Assembly: GCA_958295765.1 (NCBI GenBank)
Contig: CATQHB010000002.1
Span: 2,716,091 to 2,780,090, forward strand
Direction of reading: 5' to 3'
Length of the DNA stretch: 64,000 bases
DNA from: an uncultured Dehalococcoidia bacterium
GTDB lineage: Bacteria > Chloroflexota > Dehalococcoidia > Lucifugimonadales > UBA3495
Shown here: piece after piece, positions 24,900 through 32,953 of the stretch
Layout of the letters: each line of letters opens with the position of its first letter
How positions within the stretch are numbered: position 1 is the first letter of the stretch
Notes under the pieces: generated by a model
Database searches by the model: none
Seen by the model: the letters and a program-made list of their open reading frames with translations, nothing else
What the model was told of the DNA's origin: nothing
Position numbers and translations under genes: made by a program

Positions 24900-25388
24900 C
24901 TATGGAATCAGTTGACGGAACATATTGTGCAAGCCATTCCGGTCAAACACATTGGCTATCGGAACTGAAACTCGTACCGTTGAATCATTATGGGATGGCG
25001 CCCCACCCATCAGGGAGACCCAATAAGCACATTCCATCAAGCAAAGTTCGCTTTGGCTTTGAATCAGCCATTGGGATCTATCGGAAGGCATTAAGTACAA
25101 AATCAGAACACGGGGCAGGTCATCTTCTCTGACCAGGCGATTGTAGTCCTCCACCCGCAGGTCATAACGGATCTCATTTCCTGACAAATCGTAACGGGTG
25201 GTTGCCTTCAACTGATAGTCAACGCGATTTATGCCGCCGGTCATGGAGACAATCGTCCCATCAATTCCAAATACATCTTTTACGGGAAGGGCAAGATTAA
25301 ATGCGGCGTCAAAAATTACAGCCCGCACGTAGGAGTTGGACAGTTCTTCCTGTATAATGTTATCGGACACCAAAACATTCTTCTCCAT
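24900..25388 (-). CDS. DUF4365 domain protein, nuclease-like
   Basis: 162 residues, the usual size for a single DUF4365 domain. The order FGIDGTI (Asp43), DYQLKATT (Gln59-Lys61), then LRVEDYNRL, PRVLILYLMPSDRSQW and CAYWVSLMG matches the family. D...QxK is the pattern of the restriction endonuclease-like fold, so a nuclease role is plausible, though the family is not proven. GC content is lower than that of the methylase upstream. It lies 60 bp after the methylase and 12 bp before the 379-residue gene. The family often occurs near restriction and defence genes. Confidence 0.8.
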   Translation of the reverse strand: MEKNVLVSDNIIQEELSNSYVRAVIFDAAFNLALPVKDVFGIDGTIVSMTGGINRVDYQLKATTRYDLSGNEIRYDLRVEDYNRLVREDDLPRVLILYLMPSDRSQWLIQSQSELCLMECAYWVSLMGGAPSHNDSTVRVSVPIANVFDRNGLHNMFRQLIP

Positions 25389-25447
25389 GCCCTACAATGA
25401 CAATCCAGGTTCCGCTAGTATTCCGCAAGCCCGCTGTCGCGTCAACC

Positions 25448-28400
25448 CTACACACTCCCCGCACGCCGTTTGCGGTTGCCCACCAGTTCCCCTACCCCGG
25501 CGTACACCGCCGCCCGCTCCTCCGCCGTCAGGGACAGGGCATCGAACACCGCCCCGTCCAAATCCCGCCGCGCCGCGGACGGCCGCAGCACGTCCCAATC
25601 CGTCGCGGCGAATCCGGCGGCCTCCGGTTCCGGCAGCAGGCGGGGATTTACTATCTGGATGTTGGCGGTTTCGTAGGTCTGAATTTCCAGTACCCCTTGC
25701 CCGAAATTTGACCTTGCCTCGGTGTTGAGCATCAGTTGAAACAGGGTTGAATTCAAGGCCACGCACAGCGGCAGCGCATTGCCGTCAAAATCCATTATCT
25801 GAAAATTGTCGCTGAACAATGCGCCGCCCGCTGGCAGAAACGTTCTGGCCGTTGTATCCACCAGCTTGTTCATTCCCAGATAGATTGTCTCCCGCTCCCC
25901 CAGGTCATACCACCGCCGCCGGGCGGCTACGCTGCGCCGGGTCTGGTAGCCCTGCGCCTCGCCCCACTTTATATACTCCAGCGCGCCCTTGCCTTCCAGC
26001 TCTTCCTTGCTCCGGTGGCACATAAACAACTGCTTGGGCAAATAGGCCGGGTTGACCGCGATGCGGCGGGACTCCTGGGGCGTGGTCATCACCGGACGGC
26101 GGAACTCCGGTTCAATGCCGAACTCGGCGATTTTCTCTTTGGTCAGGTAGAAAAACTCGTTGGCCCCGGTCGTTACGCCGCGCCGGACGGTGGCGATGTC
26201 GCCCAGCCGCACCAGTTGGCTGGCGCATTTAGCCAATAGGTGATGATAGATGTCGGGCGCCCGCAGGTACTTGCCGCCCCACTTGTCGCCGGCGTACTGG
26301 CCGCCCCGGGCGCCGGGCGCCTGCAATTCGGCCCGGTTGCGGCGGATTTCCCGGCGCTGCTCCGGGTCGGCCAGGGCGGTGTCGAAGTCGGCGCGCAGGG
26401 ACACGAACCGGGTTTCCCTTTCCCCGCCTTCCCCACTTTCCCGGCCTTCCCCGGCGCCGTCGCCGGCCGTCTTGCTGCTGACGCTGATGATGGTGTTGAT
26501 GTCGGCGGTGGAAAACTGGCGCTCCACCGCGCTCTCGTAGATGGCGCGGACGTGGGCGTTGTTGAGCAGATGTTCCTGCAACCGGGCGCCGTAGCCCACG
26601 TCCAGCCAACTGTTGGAGCAGACGAATACGTGCATCCCGCCGGCCTTCAGCAGTTGCAGGGCGCGGGCGTAGAAGTAGCAGTAAAGGTCGGAGCGCAGGG
26701 TGGCGGCGTCCGGGTACGCCTTGAGCAGGGCCTCCTTGTAGGCTCGGGGCGCGATTTCCTCCTGGCGGACGTAGGGCGGGTTGGCGATTACCACGTCAAA
26801 GCCGCCGTTCAGCATCACGTCGGCGAAGTCGATGCGCCACTCCATCACCTGGGCCGGCGCGGCGTCTTGCAGGCTGCCGCGCAGTTGCGCCTTGGTGGCC
26901 GCCACCTGCCGTTTCAGGTCAGCCTTCTGCGCGCCGTGGGCGGTGGTGTAGAGAGCGATGTCCCGTTGCAGGCCGCTGTCGGCGATGCTTTGTAGGGTGA
27001 AGTCCAGTTGCTGGGGATTGGGGCCGGCGATGGCGTCGCCGGCCACCAGTTTCAGGTCCAGGTTGGGCAATGGTTCCGGCGGGCCGTCCCCGTCATAGTC
27101 CACGGCCAGGCTGAGCCAGAGGCGGAGCATGGCGGTGCTGACCGCCAGGGGGTCCTGGTCGGCGCCGTAGATGTTGTTGGTGATGATGTCCAGCTTCTGC
27201 CGGTACAGGCTCGCCGGGGTGTGGCCGGCGCGGAACAGGCTGTCGTTGAGGGCCAGGATTTCCTGCATCATTCCCAGCAGAAAGGCGCCGGAACCGCAGG
27301 CCGGGTCAACGGTTTTGATGTCGGCCAGGGCGTTGGCGGTTTCCAGGGCCTGCGGCGGCGTGATGGCGTCCGGGTTGCGCCGATCCACCAGGTCGGCGAT
27401 TTTGGCGGCGTCCAGGCCGGGGATATTCCGGCCGGCCAGGTAGCCCTTGAGGGCCTCCCGGCACATAAAGGCCACCACCGGGCGGGGCGTGTAGTAGGCC
27501 CCGCTGCTGTGCCGCTCGTTGACCGTTTCCTCAAACAGCTTGCCCAGCATCTCCGGGTCCACCGCCACCTCGGTGTCCAGGGGCGTAGCCTCCATCACGG
27601 TGAAGTTGTAGCGGTTGAACAGGTCGGTAAGCAGGGGCGCGATGCTTTCGTCGGGTACGGTGAAAACGCCCTGAGCGGCCTGCTGGTCCAGCGGGGTCTC
27701 CTCGAACAGCCCGCCGTTGAGAAAAGGCACGGCGCCGATGTGGGCGTACAGGGCCGGGTTGTCCCGCCGCAGGTCAAGGGACTGGGGATTGTTCAGCCCG
27801 GCAAAGAACAGGGGAACCAGCCGGCTGGTATAGAAGTTGGTCTGCGCCGGGTTGGCCCGATAGTCATCCCACAAGGCGTTGAGATAATCGGCCTCGCCGC
27901 CGAAAGTCAGCCAGCCCTTTTTGCTGACAAAGTGAATGAACAGGAGGCGGTTAAAGAGGGTTTGGACAAAGGAGCGGCGGCTTTCCCGCCCGGCGGCGGT
28001 GTCGGGCAACCCGGCGATGCTCCGCTCCGTCGCCTCAAATATCCGCTGGTACTCGGCAAAAAACTTCCGGGTAACCGGCTCCACGTCGAAGGCATCGGTC
28101 AGGACGGTACGAATTTTGTCGTCGGTCTGGTATTTCCAGTAAATGTTGGAGACCTGCTCAATGGCGGTGCGGCAAGGCAGGCCCCGTTCCAAAACCAGAC
28201 GGCGCAGGGTGGGCCGCGCCCCGGTGAAGTCGGGGAGTATCAGATGCAGTTGGGTGGCCGGTGGATTGATGCAGACCAGCAGCAGGTCGTCGCCCAGTTG
28301 GTCGGCCAGGCACCGGGCCGCCGCGTCCACCTCGGCCTTGCGTATCCGGTCGGTAGCGGAATCGGGCAGCGCGACGAACAGGACGTGAACCCCGTCCAGT

Positions 28401-28603
28401 TCCGCAACCCGATCAGCGGCGGCGGGCAGTTGCACCGGCCCGGCTGCGCCGGCCAGACTAACCTCGCCGGTAGCGGCGTTAAAGTCCAGCACCTCCACGA
28501 ACAACCGCCGCACCGCCGCCGCCCGCCGCGCCGGGGAGGCGGCAAACACCCGGCTTATTCGCTCCTCAACTTCAACAGCATCGTCCCGGTTCAGAATCGG
28601 CAT
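25448..28603 (-). CDS. Eco57I-like adenine-specific DNA methylase
   Basis: 1051 residues. SGAYYTPRPVV at ~370 marks the start of the N6-adenine methyltransferase core; motif I is DPACGSGAFLLG at ~436 and motif IV is IANPPYVRQEE at ~608. The C-terminal third (RRGVTTGANEFFYL and beyond) should be the target recognition region. The N-terminal ~350 residues look like the helper/nuclease region of type IIG enzymes, but I see no clear D...ExK site, so cleavage may be left to partner proteins. It is the first gene of a minus-strand set with DUF4365, an unknown protein and a PLD-helicase. The likely role is self-DNA modification in a defence system. GAGG precedes the ATG. Confidence 0.9.
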   Translation of the reverse strand: MPILNRDDAVEVEERISRVFAASPARRAAAVRRLFVEVLDFNAATGEVSLAGAAGPVQLPAAADRVAELDGVHVLFVALPDSATDRIRKAEVDAAARCLADQLGDDLLLVCINPPATQLHLILPDFTGARPTLRRLVLERGLPCRTAIEQVSNIYWKYQTDDKIRTVLTDAFDVEPVTRKFFAEYQRIFEATERSIAGLPDTAAGRESRRSFVQTLFNRLLFIHFVSKKGWLTFGGEADYLNALWDDYRANPAQTNFYTSRLVPLFFAGLNNPQSLDLRRDNPALYAHIGAVPFLNGGLFEETPLDQQAAQGVFTVPDESIAPLLTDLFNRYNFTVMEATPLDTEVAVDPEMLGKLFEETVNERHSSGAYYTPRPVVAFMCREALKGYLAGRNIPGLDAAKIADLVDRRNPDAITPPQALETANALADIKTVDPACGSGAFLLGMMQEILALNDSLFRAGHTPASLYRQKLDIITNNIYGADQDPLAVSTAMLRLWLSLAVDYDGDGPPEPLPNLDLKLVAGDAIAGPNPQQLDFTLQSIADSGLQRDIALYTTAHGAQKADLKRQVAATKAQLRGSLQDAAPAQVMEWRIDFADVMLNGGFDVVIANPPYVRQEEIAPRAYKEALLKAYPDAATLRSDLYCYFYARALQLLKAGGMHVFVCSNSWLDVGYGARLQEHLLNNAHVRAIYESAVERQFSTADINTIISVSSKTAGDGAGEGRESGEGGERETRFVSLRADFDTALADPEQRREIRRNRAELQAPGARGGQYAGDKWGGKYLRAPDIYHHLLAKCASQLVRLGDIATVRRGVTTGANEFFYLTKEKIAEFGIEPEFRRPVMTTPQESRRIAVNPAYLPKQLFMCHRSKEELEGKGALEYIKWGEAQGYQTRRSVAARRRWYDLGERETIYLGMNKLVDTTARTFLPAGGALFSDNFQIMDFDGNALPLCVALNSTLFQLMLNTEARSNFGQGVLEIQTYETANIQIVNPRLLPEPEAAGFAATDWDVLRPSAARRDLDGAVFDALSLTAEERAAVYAGVGELVGNRKRRAGSV

Positions 28604-28632
28604 CGGTATAATCCTCTTACAAAGCTACATTG

Positions 28633-28638
28633 ATTATA
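28633..28638 (-). promoter_or_regulatory. -10 element of the defence-like island
   Basis: TATAAT on the minus strand about 30 bp before the methylase ATG. The corresponding -35 region (TTACAT, 17 bp upstream) is poor, so an activator or another promoter may be needed. Confidence 0.55.
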
Positions 28639-28757
28639 CCGCCCCGGATCGGCGGATGTAAGGCGGGGGTAAAGGGGGGTAAGGGCAATGGCAGCATAAA
28701 CCGGTCATTCCGGCTATAAAACCGTCATTCTATAGAACCGTCATCCAGCCATATAAC

Positions 28758-28853
28758 CGTCGTTCCGGCGAAAGCCGGAATCCAGGAAATCCCCACGGAA
28801 AAGAGCGTGTCGGCTACATAGGGTTCTGGATTCCGGCTTTTGCCGGAACGACG
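28758..28853. repeat. ~95-bp hairpin repeat, copy 4
   Basis: CGTCGTTCCGGCGAAAGCCG / CGGCTTTTGCCGGAACGACG, in the opposite orientation to copies 1-3 (core reads CCAGGAAATCCCCACGG). One arm has a single change. Confidence 0.92.
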
Positions 28854-28960
28854 GTTGCTTGGGGGTTGTCCCGGTTAAATCAGGGCTGTAACCCAGTGCA
28901 AAGGGGGGGAATGGCAAGGGATGGGATGGCCCTGGCGTTGTTCAGCTAAAGGGCCAGGTT

Positions 28961-29035
28961 TGGTGGGCCCGGCTGGGTTCGAACCAGCGACCTACCGGTT
29001 ATGAGCCGGTTGCTCTACCACTGAGCTACAGGCCC
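28961..29035 (-). tRNA. tRNA with CAT anticodon (elongator Met or lysidine-type Ile)
   Basis: 75 bases including an encoded CCA. Acceptor stem GGGCCTG/CGGGCCC with discriminator A; D arm GCTC/GAGC; anticodon stem ACCGG/CCGGT with loop CTCATAA; T arm GCTGG/CCAGC with loop TTCGAAC. The G1-C72 pair and the lack of three G-C pairs in the anticodon stem rule out the initiator. Whether C34 is left as methionine or modified to lysidine for isoleucine cannot be read from the gene. Confidence 0.95.
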
Positions 29036-29154
29036 CCCATATCCAGCTTATAGACCTGGTTAAGGCGTGTCAAGGAAGGAGCGGCCGGGCCAGGGCCGGC
29101 GCCAAGTCTGCGCCAAGAACCACATCCGTTCACCGGCACAAAATCCGCTCATGG

Positions 29155-29402
29155 TGAGCTTGTCGAACCATCCTTCCTCATCCGGCGGTTTATCCTTCGA
29201 CAGGCTCAGGATGAGCGGGGTGCTGAGAAACAAAATCCGCTCATGGTGAGCTTGTCGAACCACCCGCCCTTATCCGACAGTTTATCCTTCGACAGGCTCA
29301 GGATGAGCGGGGAGATGAGAAACAAAATCCGCTCATGGTGAGCTTGTCGAACCACCCGCCCTTATCCGACAGTTTATCCTTCGACAGGCTCAGGATGAGC
29401 GG
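29155..29402. repeat. Three tandem REP-like elements next to the tRNA
   Basis: Units at 29155-29218, 29237-29310 and 29329-29402, each CCGCTCATGGTGAGCTTGTC ... CGACAGGCTCAGGATGAGCGG. The last two are identical over 74 bp and spaced 92 bp apart, which suggests recent tandem duplication. They fill the space between the tRNA and the CoA transferase gene. Confidence 0.9.
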
Positions 29403-29421
29403 GGAGATGAGGATTGTTTCC

Positions 29422-30777
29422 CTACCCCAGCCCCAGCCGTTCCCGGTAGTCCGGGTCATAGGCCGCCAGCAGGCCCATTTCTACCGCCCGGGCCGGTTCC
29501 ACCTGGGGCGATGCCTCTCCGGTGGTGGGCGCGGCGGCGACTATGGTGTCCTGCACCAGCCCCTGGTACGCGGCGGCGTCCAGACCCAGCAAGTCGCAGA
29601 GCAGCGTCTCGTTGTCCTGGCCGAAGGTTGGCCCCGGCCCCCGGATGGACAGGGGCGTGTTGGCGTACTTGTAGGGGCGGCCCATCAGGGGACGGACGCC
29701 GACGGCCCGCTCTTTGGGGAAATCCACCCTTTCCAGGAACCCCCGGCTCTGGTAATGGGGGTCAAAGTGAATGTCCCGCCCGGTAAGCACCGGCCCGGCG
29801 GGGATTCCTGCGCCTTGGAGTTGGTGCATCAGGTCGTACTTGTCGCCGCCGGCCGTCCAGGCCGCAATGATTGCGTCAATCGCGTCATGGTTGCGCTGCC
29901 GGGCCGGAGTGTCGGCAAAGCGGGAATCGCCGGCCAGTTCCTCCTGCCCCATCAGGCGGCACAAGCTCTGCCATTCCTCGTCGCTGCCTACGGACAGGGT
30001 TATCCACTGGTCTTGCCCTTGCGCCGGGTAGCAGCCCTGGGGCGCCCGGTAGGGGTGGCGGTTGCCGATGCGCCCGCCCTCCCGCCGGTTGGCAACGGCG
30101 TCCAGCACGTACTCGGACAGGAACATCACGCCGGCCTGGTACATGGCAATGTCAATCCACTGCCCCTTGCCGGTGCGGTTCCGGTAGCGCAGGGCCGCCC
30201 CCAACGCGAAAATCGCGCTCCAGGTGGAGAGAAAATCGACGAAAGAGGCCCCGGCCTTGGCCGGTTCTCCCTCCGGGTAGCCGGTAACCCAGCAATGGCC
30301 GTGGGTTCCCTCTTGCGTGGTGGCCTGGGCCGGATAGCCGGAGTAGGGGCCGTCGCCGTGGCCGTAGCCGGTATTGGACACCAGGATAATGTCCGGCTTG
30401 ATTTTCCGCAGGTTGGGATAATCCAGGTTCCAGCGGCGCATCACCCGGGGCGTAAAGTTCTCCATCACCACGTCGCTGACCGCCACCAGTTCACGGAACA
30501 GGTCCCGGCCCCGCTCATCAGCCAGATCCAGCACCAGGGAACGCTTGCCCCGGTTCAACAGGTTGTAGGTGGAGGGACGGTTCCACCAATCCTCGCCGGC
30601 GTCATTTTCCGGGAAGGAACCGGCATAGCCCCCGGTGCGGGTTACGTCCGGCCGGCCCGGCCCCTCAATCTTGATAACCTCGGCCCCCAAGTCGGCCAGG
30701 TGGCCCCCGGCGTAGGGCAGGGCAAAAACGTAGGTGGAGTCCAGAATACGAATCCCGTCCAGTGGCAGGCGCGGCAT
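29422..30777 (-). CDS. CaiB/BaiF family CoA transferase
   Basis: 451 residues. These class III CoA transferases move CoA between carboxylic acids. Family phrases: LDGIRILDSTYVFALPYAGG, LADLGAEVIKIEGPG near the N-terminus, NRGKRSLVLDLADERG, and VVMENFTPRVMRRWNLDY. The catalytic Asp is present in ASFVDFLSTW. AGGAG lies 12 bases before the ATG. The gene is single, with no obvious partner; the second CoA transferase of the window lies 2 kb upstream on the same strand, separated by an accessory-looking gene. Substrate unknown; formyl, crotonobetainyl or bile-acid type acyl-CoA are known for the family. Confidence 0.92.
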   Translation of the reverse strand: MPRLPLDGIRILDSTYVFALPYAGGHLADLGAEVIKIEGPGRPDVTRTGGYAGSFPENDAGEDWWNRPSTYNLLNRGKRSLVLDLADERGRDLFRELVAVSDVVMENFTPRVMRRWNLDYPNLRKIKPDIILVSNTGYGHGDGPYSGYPAQATTQEGTHGHCWVTGYPEGEPAKAGASFVDFLSTWSAIFALGAALRYRNRTGKGQWIDIAMYQAGVMFLSEYVLDAVANRREGGRIGNRHPYRAPQGCYPAQGQDQWITLSVGSDEEWQSLCRLMGQEELAGDSRFADTPARQRNHDAIDAIIAAWTAGGDKYDLMHQLQGAGIPAGPVLTGRDIHFDPHYQSRGFLERVDFPKERAVGVRPLMGRPYKYANTPLSIRGPGPTFGQDNETLLCDLLGLDAAAYQGLVQDTIVAAAPTTGEASPQVEPARAVEMGLLAAYDPDYRERLGLG

Positions 30778-30936
30778 AGGGGGTTACTCCTTTCGGTTAC
30801 GAATTAGAAACCGCGATATGATGGCGTGTCAGGCCGCAGAGTCATATTCCTCCGGTTTGATCGCTATCGCCTGTAAATTTCATCGGCTCAAAATAGTTCG
30901 GTCTGCTACCCTGGACACATACCATACAGTGAGGTT

Positions 30937-32511
30937 TTACCCGGTGGAGGAGATAGTCAAATGTTCGCCGAAATACCCCACCAGCCAGCGCGATTTCTCA
31001 TCACTCCAACACAGGTGTACCCTCAATTTCCCGATGCGGATATGTTGCTGCATCTCGACGATTGTTCCATCGTCGTCACGAAAGCGTCGTTCCTCACCAT
31101 ATTGATTCATAGTCGGTTCGCTCTCTCCTCCCGTGAAGTTCGAAATCCTATTACGCATCCAATCTGCTTCAGACATCCCGAGCGTACCAGCAGAACGGTC
31201 CTCGCCACAGTCATTCAATTTCTTTAGAACATCGTAAAACTTCTGGGCATCGCTTTTGGGCATTTGAGCACAGTCCTTCACTACCTTCTCAAACACCCGC
31301 ACATATCGCCAATTTTTAATAACCTCCTCCACCACATCAGCCACTGATCTCACCCGGGAACGAGGATCCTCGTTTCCTCCCGGCACTGGCGCGTCGTAAC
31401 CACCTGATGAAAGGCTCTGTTGGGCACTCAAATGAGCTTGCAAGCTCTGGACAGTGCTCTTCAACGTATGCACTTCTTCTCTCAGCTTGTCATTAGCGTC
31501 TTGAAGCTCGTTTTTATCGTCTCGAACCTCGTTATAATCATCCTGAACCGATTCGGCTAGCTCTAACGCTTCCTGGGTCTCCTGACTCGAGTTTTCCCGA
31601 ATCCCTTCCAGCATCAGTGCGGACACCCTCCTTCTGACATGACTGAAGACTCGTAATGCGTCTCGATTCGGGTAGTAAATCCGCCGCTCGCACTCGTCCC
31701 GCAGCAATTGCAAGAACCTGTAGTATCCCAGTTTATCCACATTCTCGAACCCCCATACCCGATGGTCCCATTCATCATCATCGACACTGAGTCGGGGGGC
31801 ATACACCCGCACCTGACCGTCGTGGCACATCAGTTTCCGGGAATACCAACCGAGCTTCCAAGCGACTTCGGCGGGACAACGGACTACCTCGGCCAACCCT
31901 AGCAGGTCCCACTGAAGAGCGTCAGCATCAACCGGAACTATTCCACTACGGTTTTCCGATACCATAACTATCGGCAAACATCTCTCCGGAGAAGACAGAC
32001 GCTCCCAGAACGCCTCAACCTGCTCCATCTGTACCTGCTCAGCGCTCTTCGACAAAATGACACCTAGCGTCGAGCACTGATACTTGGACAACAGATCGTC
32101 CATTACACGTCGCACTTGTTCGTTAAAATAACCCGACTCACGATTCTCGACTTGCACCACGAGATCGGCCTGAACCGCAGGGCCTTCCGTCGCTAAGCGG
32201 AATCCCAAATAATGCTGGTAATCGTTTTCGCCCTTGTAGTCCCCATACCACCGCAACCGGAAGTAGCCATATCCTCCAAAATTCTCACCACCAAAGCGCA
32301 ACAAATTACCACCGCCTACCCACTTCCTACCGTTTGTGGCACCTTCGGGGTCCTTCAGAATATTCTCGCGGTCTGGAATATCCTCTATGCCTTGGAAGTA
32401 CCGATACGCCCAAGCCCGGAGTACTTCTTCTGCATCCCTCATTAGCGGCTGACCAACAAGGTCATCCTTATCGGATTTTATGTCGAACAGAGTACGATAA
32501 TTCGTGAACAT
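30937..32511 (-). CDS. Large unknown protein with central coiled coil
   Basis: About 524 residues, no signal peptide. The N-terminal ~300 residues are alpha/beta with many Trp and Tyr (VWGFENVDKLGYYRFLQLL). Residues ~310-370 form a long coiled coil (VQDDYNEVRDDKNELQDAND, then LHTLK-type heptads). The C-terminal ~60 residues (EERRFRDDDGTIVEMQQHIR, then WLVGYFGEHL) look like a small compact domain seen at the end of other long bacterial proteins, sometimes in defence islands; this is from memory. I start at ATG 32511 with GGAG 9 bases upstream; ATG 32520 is also possible. GC content is lower than in the two CoA transferase genes on either side, so it may have been acquired. Confidence 0.75.
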   Translation of the reverse strand: MFTNYRTLFDIKSDKDDLVGQPLMRDAEEVLRAWAYRYFQGIEDIPDRENILKDPEGATNGRKWVGGGNLLRFGGENFGGYGYFRLRWYGDYKGENDYQHYLGFRLATEGPAVQADLVVQVENRESGYFNEQVRRVMDDLLSKYQCSTLGVILSKSAEQVQMEQVEAFWERLSSPERCLPIVMVSENRSGIVPVDADALQWDLLGLAEVVRCPAEVAWKLGWYSRKLMCHDGQVRVYAPRLSVDDDEWDHRVWGFENVDKLGYYRFLQLLRDECERRIYYPNRDALRVFSHVRRRVSALMLEGIRENSSQETQEALELAESVQDDYNEVRDDKNELQDANDKLREEVHTLKSTVQSLQAHLSAQQSLSSGGYDAPVPGGNEDPRSRVRSVADVVEEVIKNWRYVRVFEKVVKDCAQMPKSDAQKFYDVLKKLNDCGEDRSAGTLGMSEADWMRNRISNFTGGESEPTMNQYGEERRFRDDDGTIVEMQQHIRIGKLRVHLCWSDEKSRWLVGYFGEHLTISSTG

Positions 32512-32579
32512 ATCGCTCATCTCCAATACTGATTGGGGTTCTGTTGCGTTTGCTGAGTAGCAACAGTTGGCAAAGGGCC

Positions 32580-32777
32580 TTACAGACCGGCCGGGCTGCG
32601 GGTGGCAACCCGTAGTAGTACCTCCACCCGGCCAAGCAGAAATGCCGGAACGCTTTCAGGGTTTTCCCCCAATCCCTTTGCCCAGGTTACTATCGGAATG
32701 ACGTCTAGCTGGTAGTCCCGGCGTTCCTTCACGATGGCGGCCTTAATCTCGCCCCTCAATGCGCCGGGTTTGTCCAA
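32580..32777 (-). CDS. Small ORF of unknown function or gene remnant
   Basis: 65 residues starting at TTG with AGGGG six bases upstream: LRGEIKAAIVKERRDYQLDV and IPIVTWAKGLGENPESVPAF. Composition looks protein-like (a helical start and a Leu-rich end) but no family is recognised. A consensus promoter lies about 65 bp upstream. A short frame just before it (MLLLEHASLLELAMIAREAQ) ends next to its start, so the two could be pieces of one frameshifted gene. The 440 bp between the coiled-coil gene and the second CoA transferase hold nothing else. Confidence 0.4.
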   Translation of the reverse strand: MDKPGALRGEIKAAIVKERRDYQLDVIPIVTWAKGLGENPESVPAFLLGRVEVLLRVATRSPAGL

Positions 32778-32840
32778 CCTATCCCCTGGGCCTCCCGGGC
32801 GATCATAGCCAACTCCAGCAGGCTGGCGTGTTCAAGCAAC

Positions 32841-32869
32841 AACATATCCAAGGCTGTACGCTTTGTCAA
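32841..32869 (-). promoter_or_regulatory. Sigma-70-like promoter
   Basis: On the minus strand TTGACA, 17 bp, TATGTT: a perfect -35 and a 4/6 -10. It points at the small ORF ending at 32580 and possibly at the coiled-coil gene beyond. Confidence 0.6.
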
Positions 32870-32953
32870 GGTCAGCACTTGGGCTGGTCTGTCTGCTAAC
32901 TACCCAGCAAATTCAGCAGAACCCTGATTAGTACTACCAGATACGGGCGGGAA

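Noticed and set aside
18351-28603. A complete DISARM or BREX system
   Set aside because: No DrmA/DrmB, PglZ, BrxC or similar genes are present; only the methylase, helicase and PLD activities correspond.
27008-28633. A 541-codon open frame opposite the DNA methylase
   Set aside because: Composition is Gly/Val/Gln-rich as expected of an antisense shadow, and the minus strand carries the methylase motifs.
28961-29035. Initiator tRNA(fMet)
   Set aside because: The acceptor stem starts with a paired G1-C72 and the anticodon stem lacks the three G-C pairs of initiators.
29036-29421. Integration (att) site or genomic island boundary at the tRNA
   Set aside because: No integrase gene and no duplicated tRNA 3' end are seen; the adjacent repeats are the common REP-like family.
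30961-31227. Open frame on the plus strand opposite the coiled-coil gene
   Set aside because: It overlaps a much longer, protein-like minus-strand frame and lacks a convincing start.
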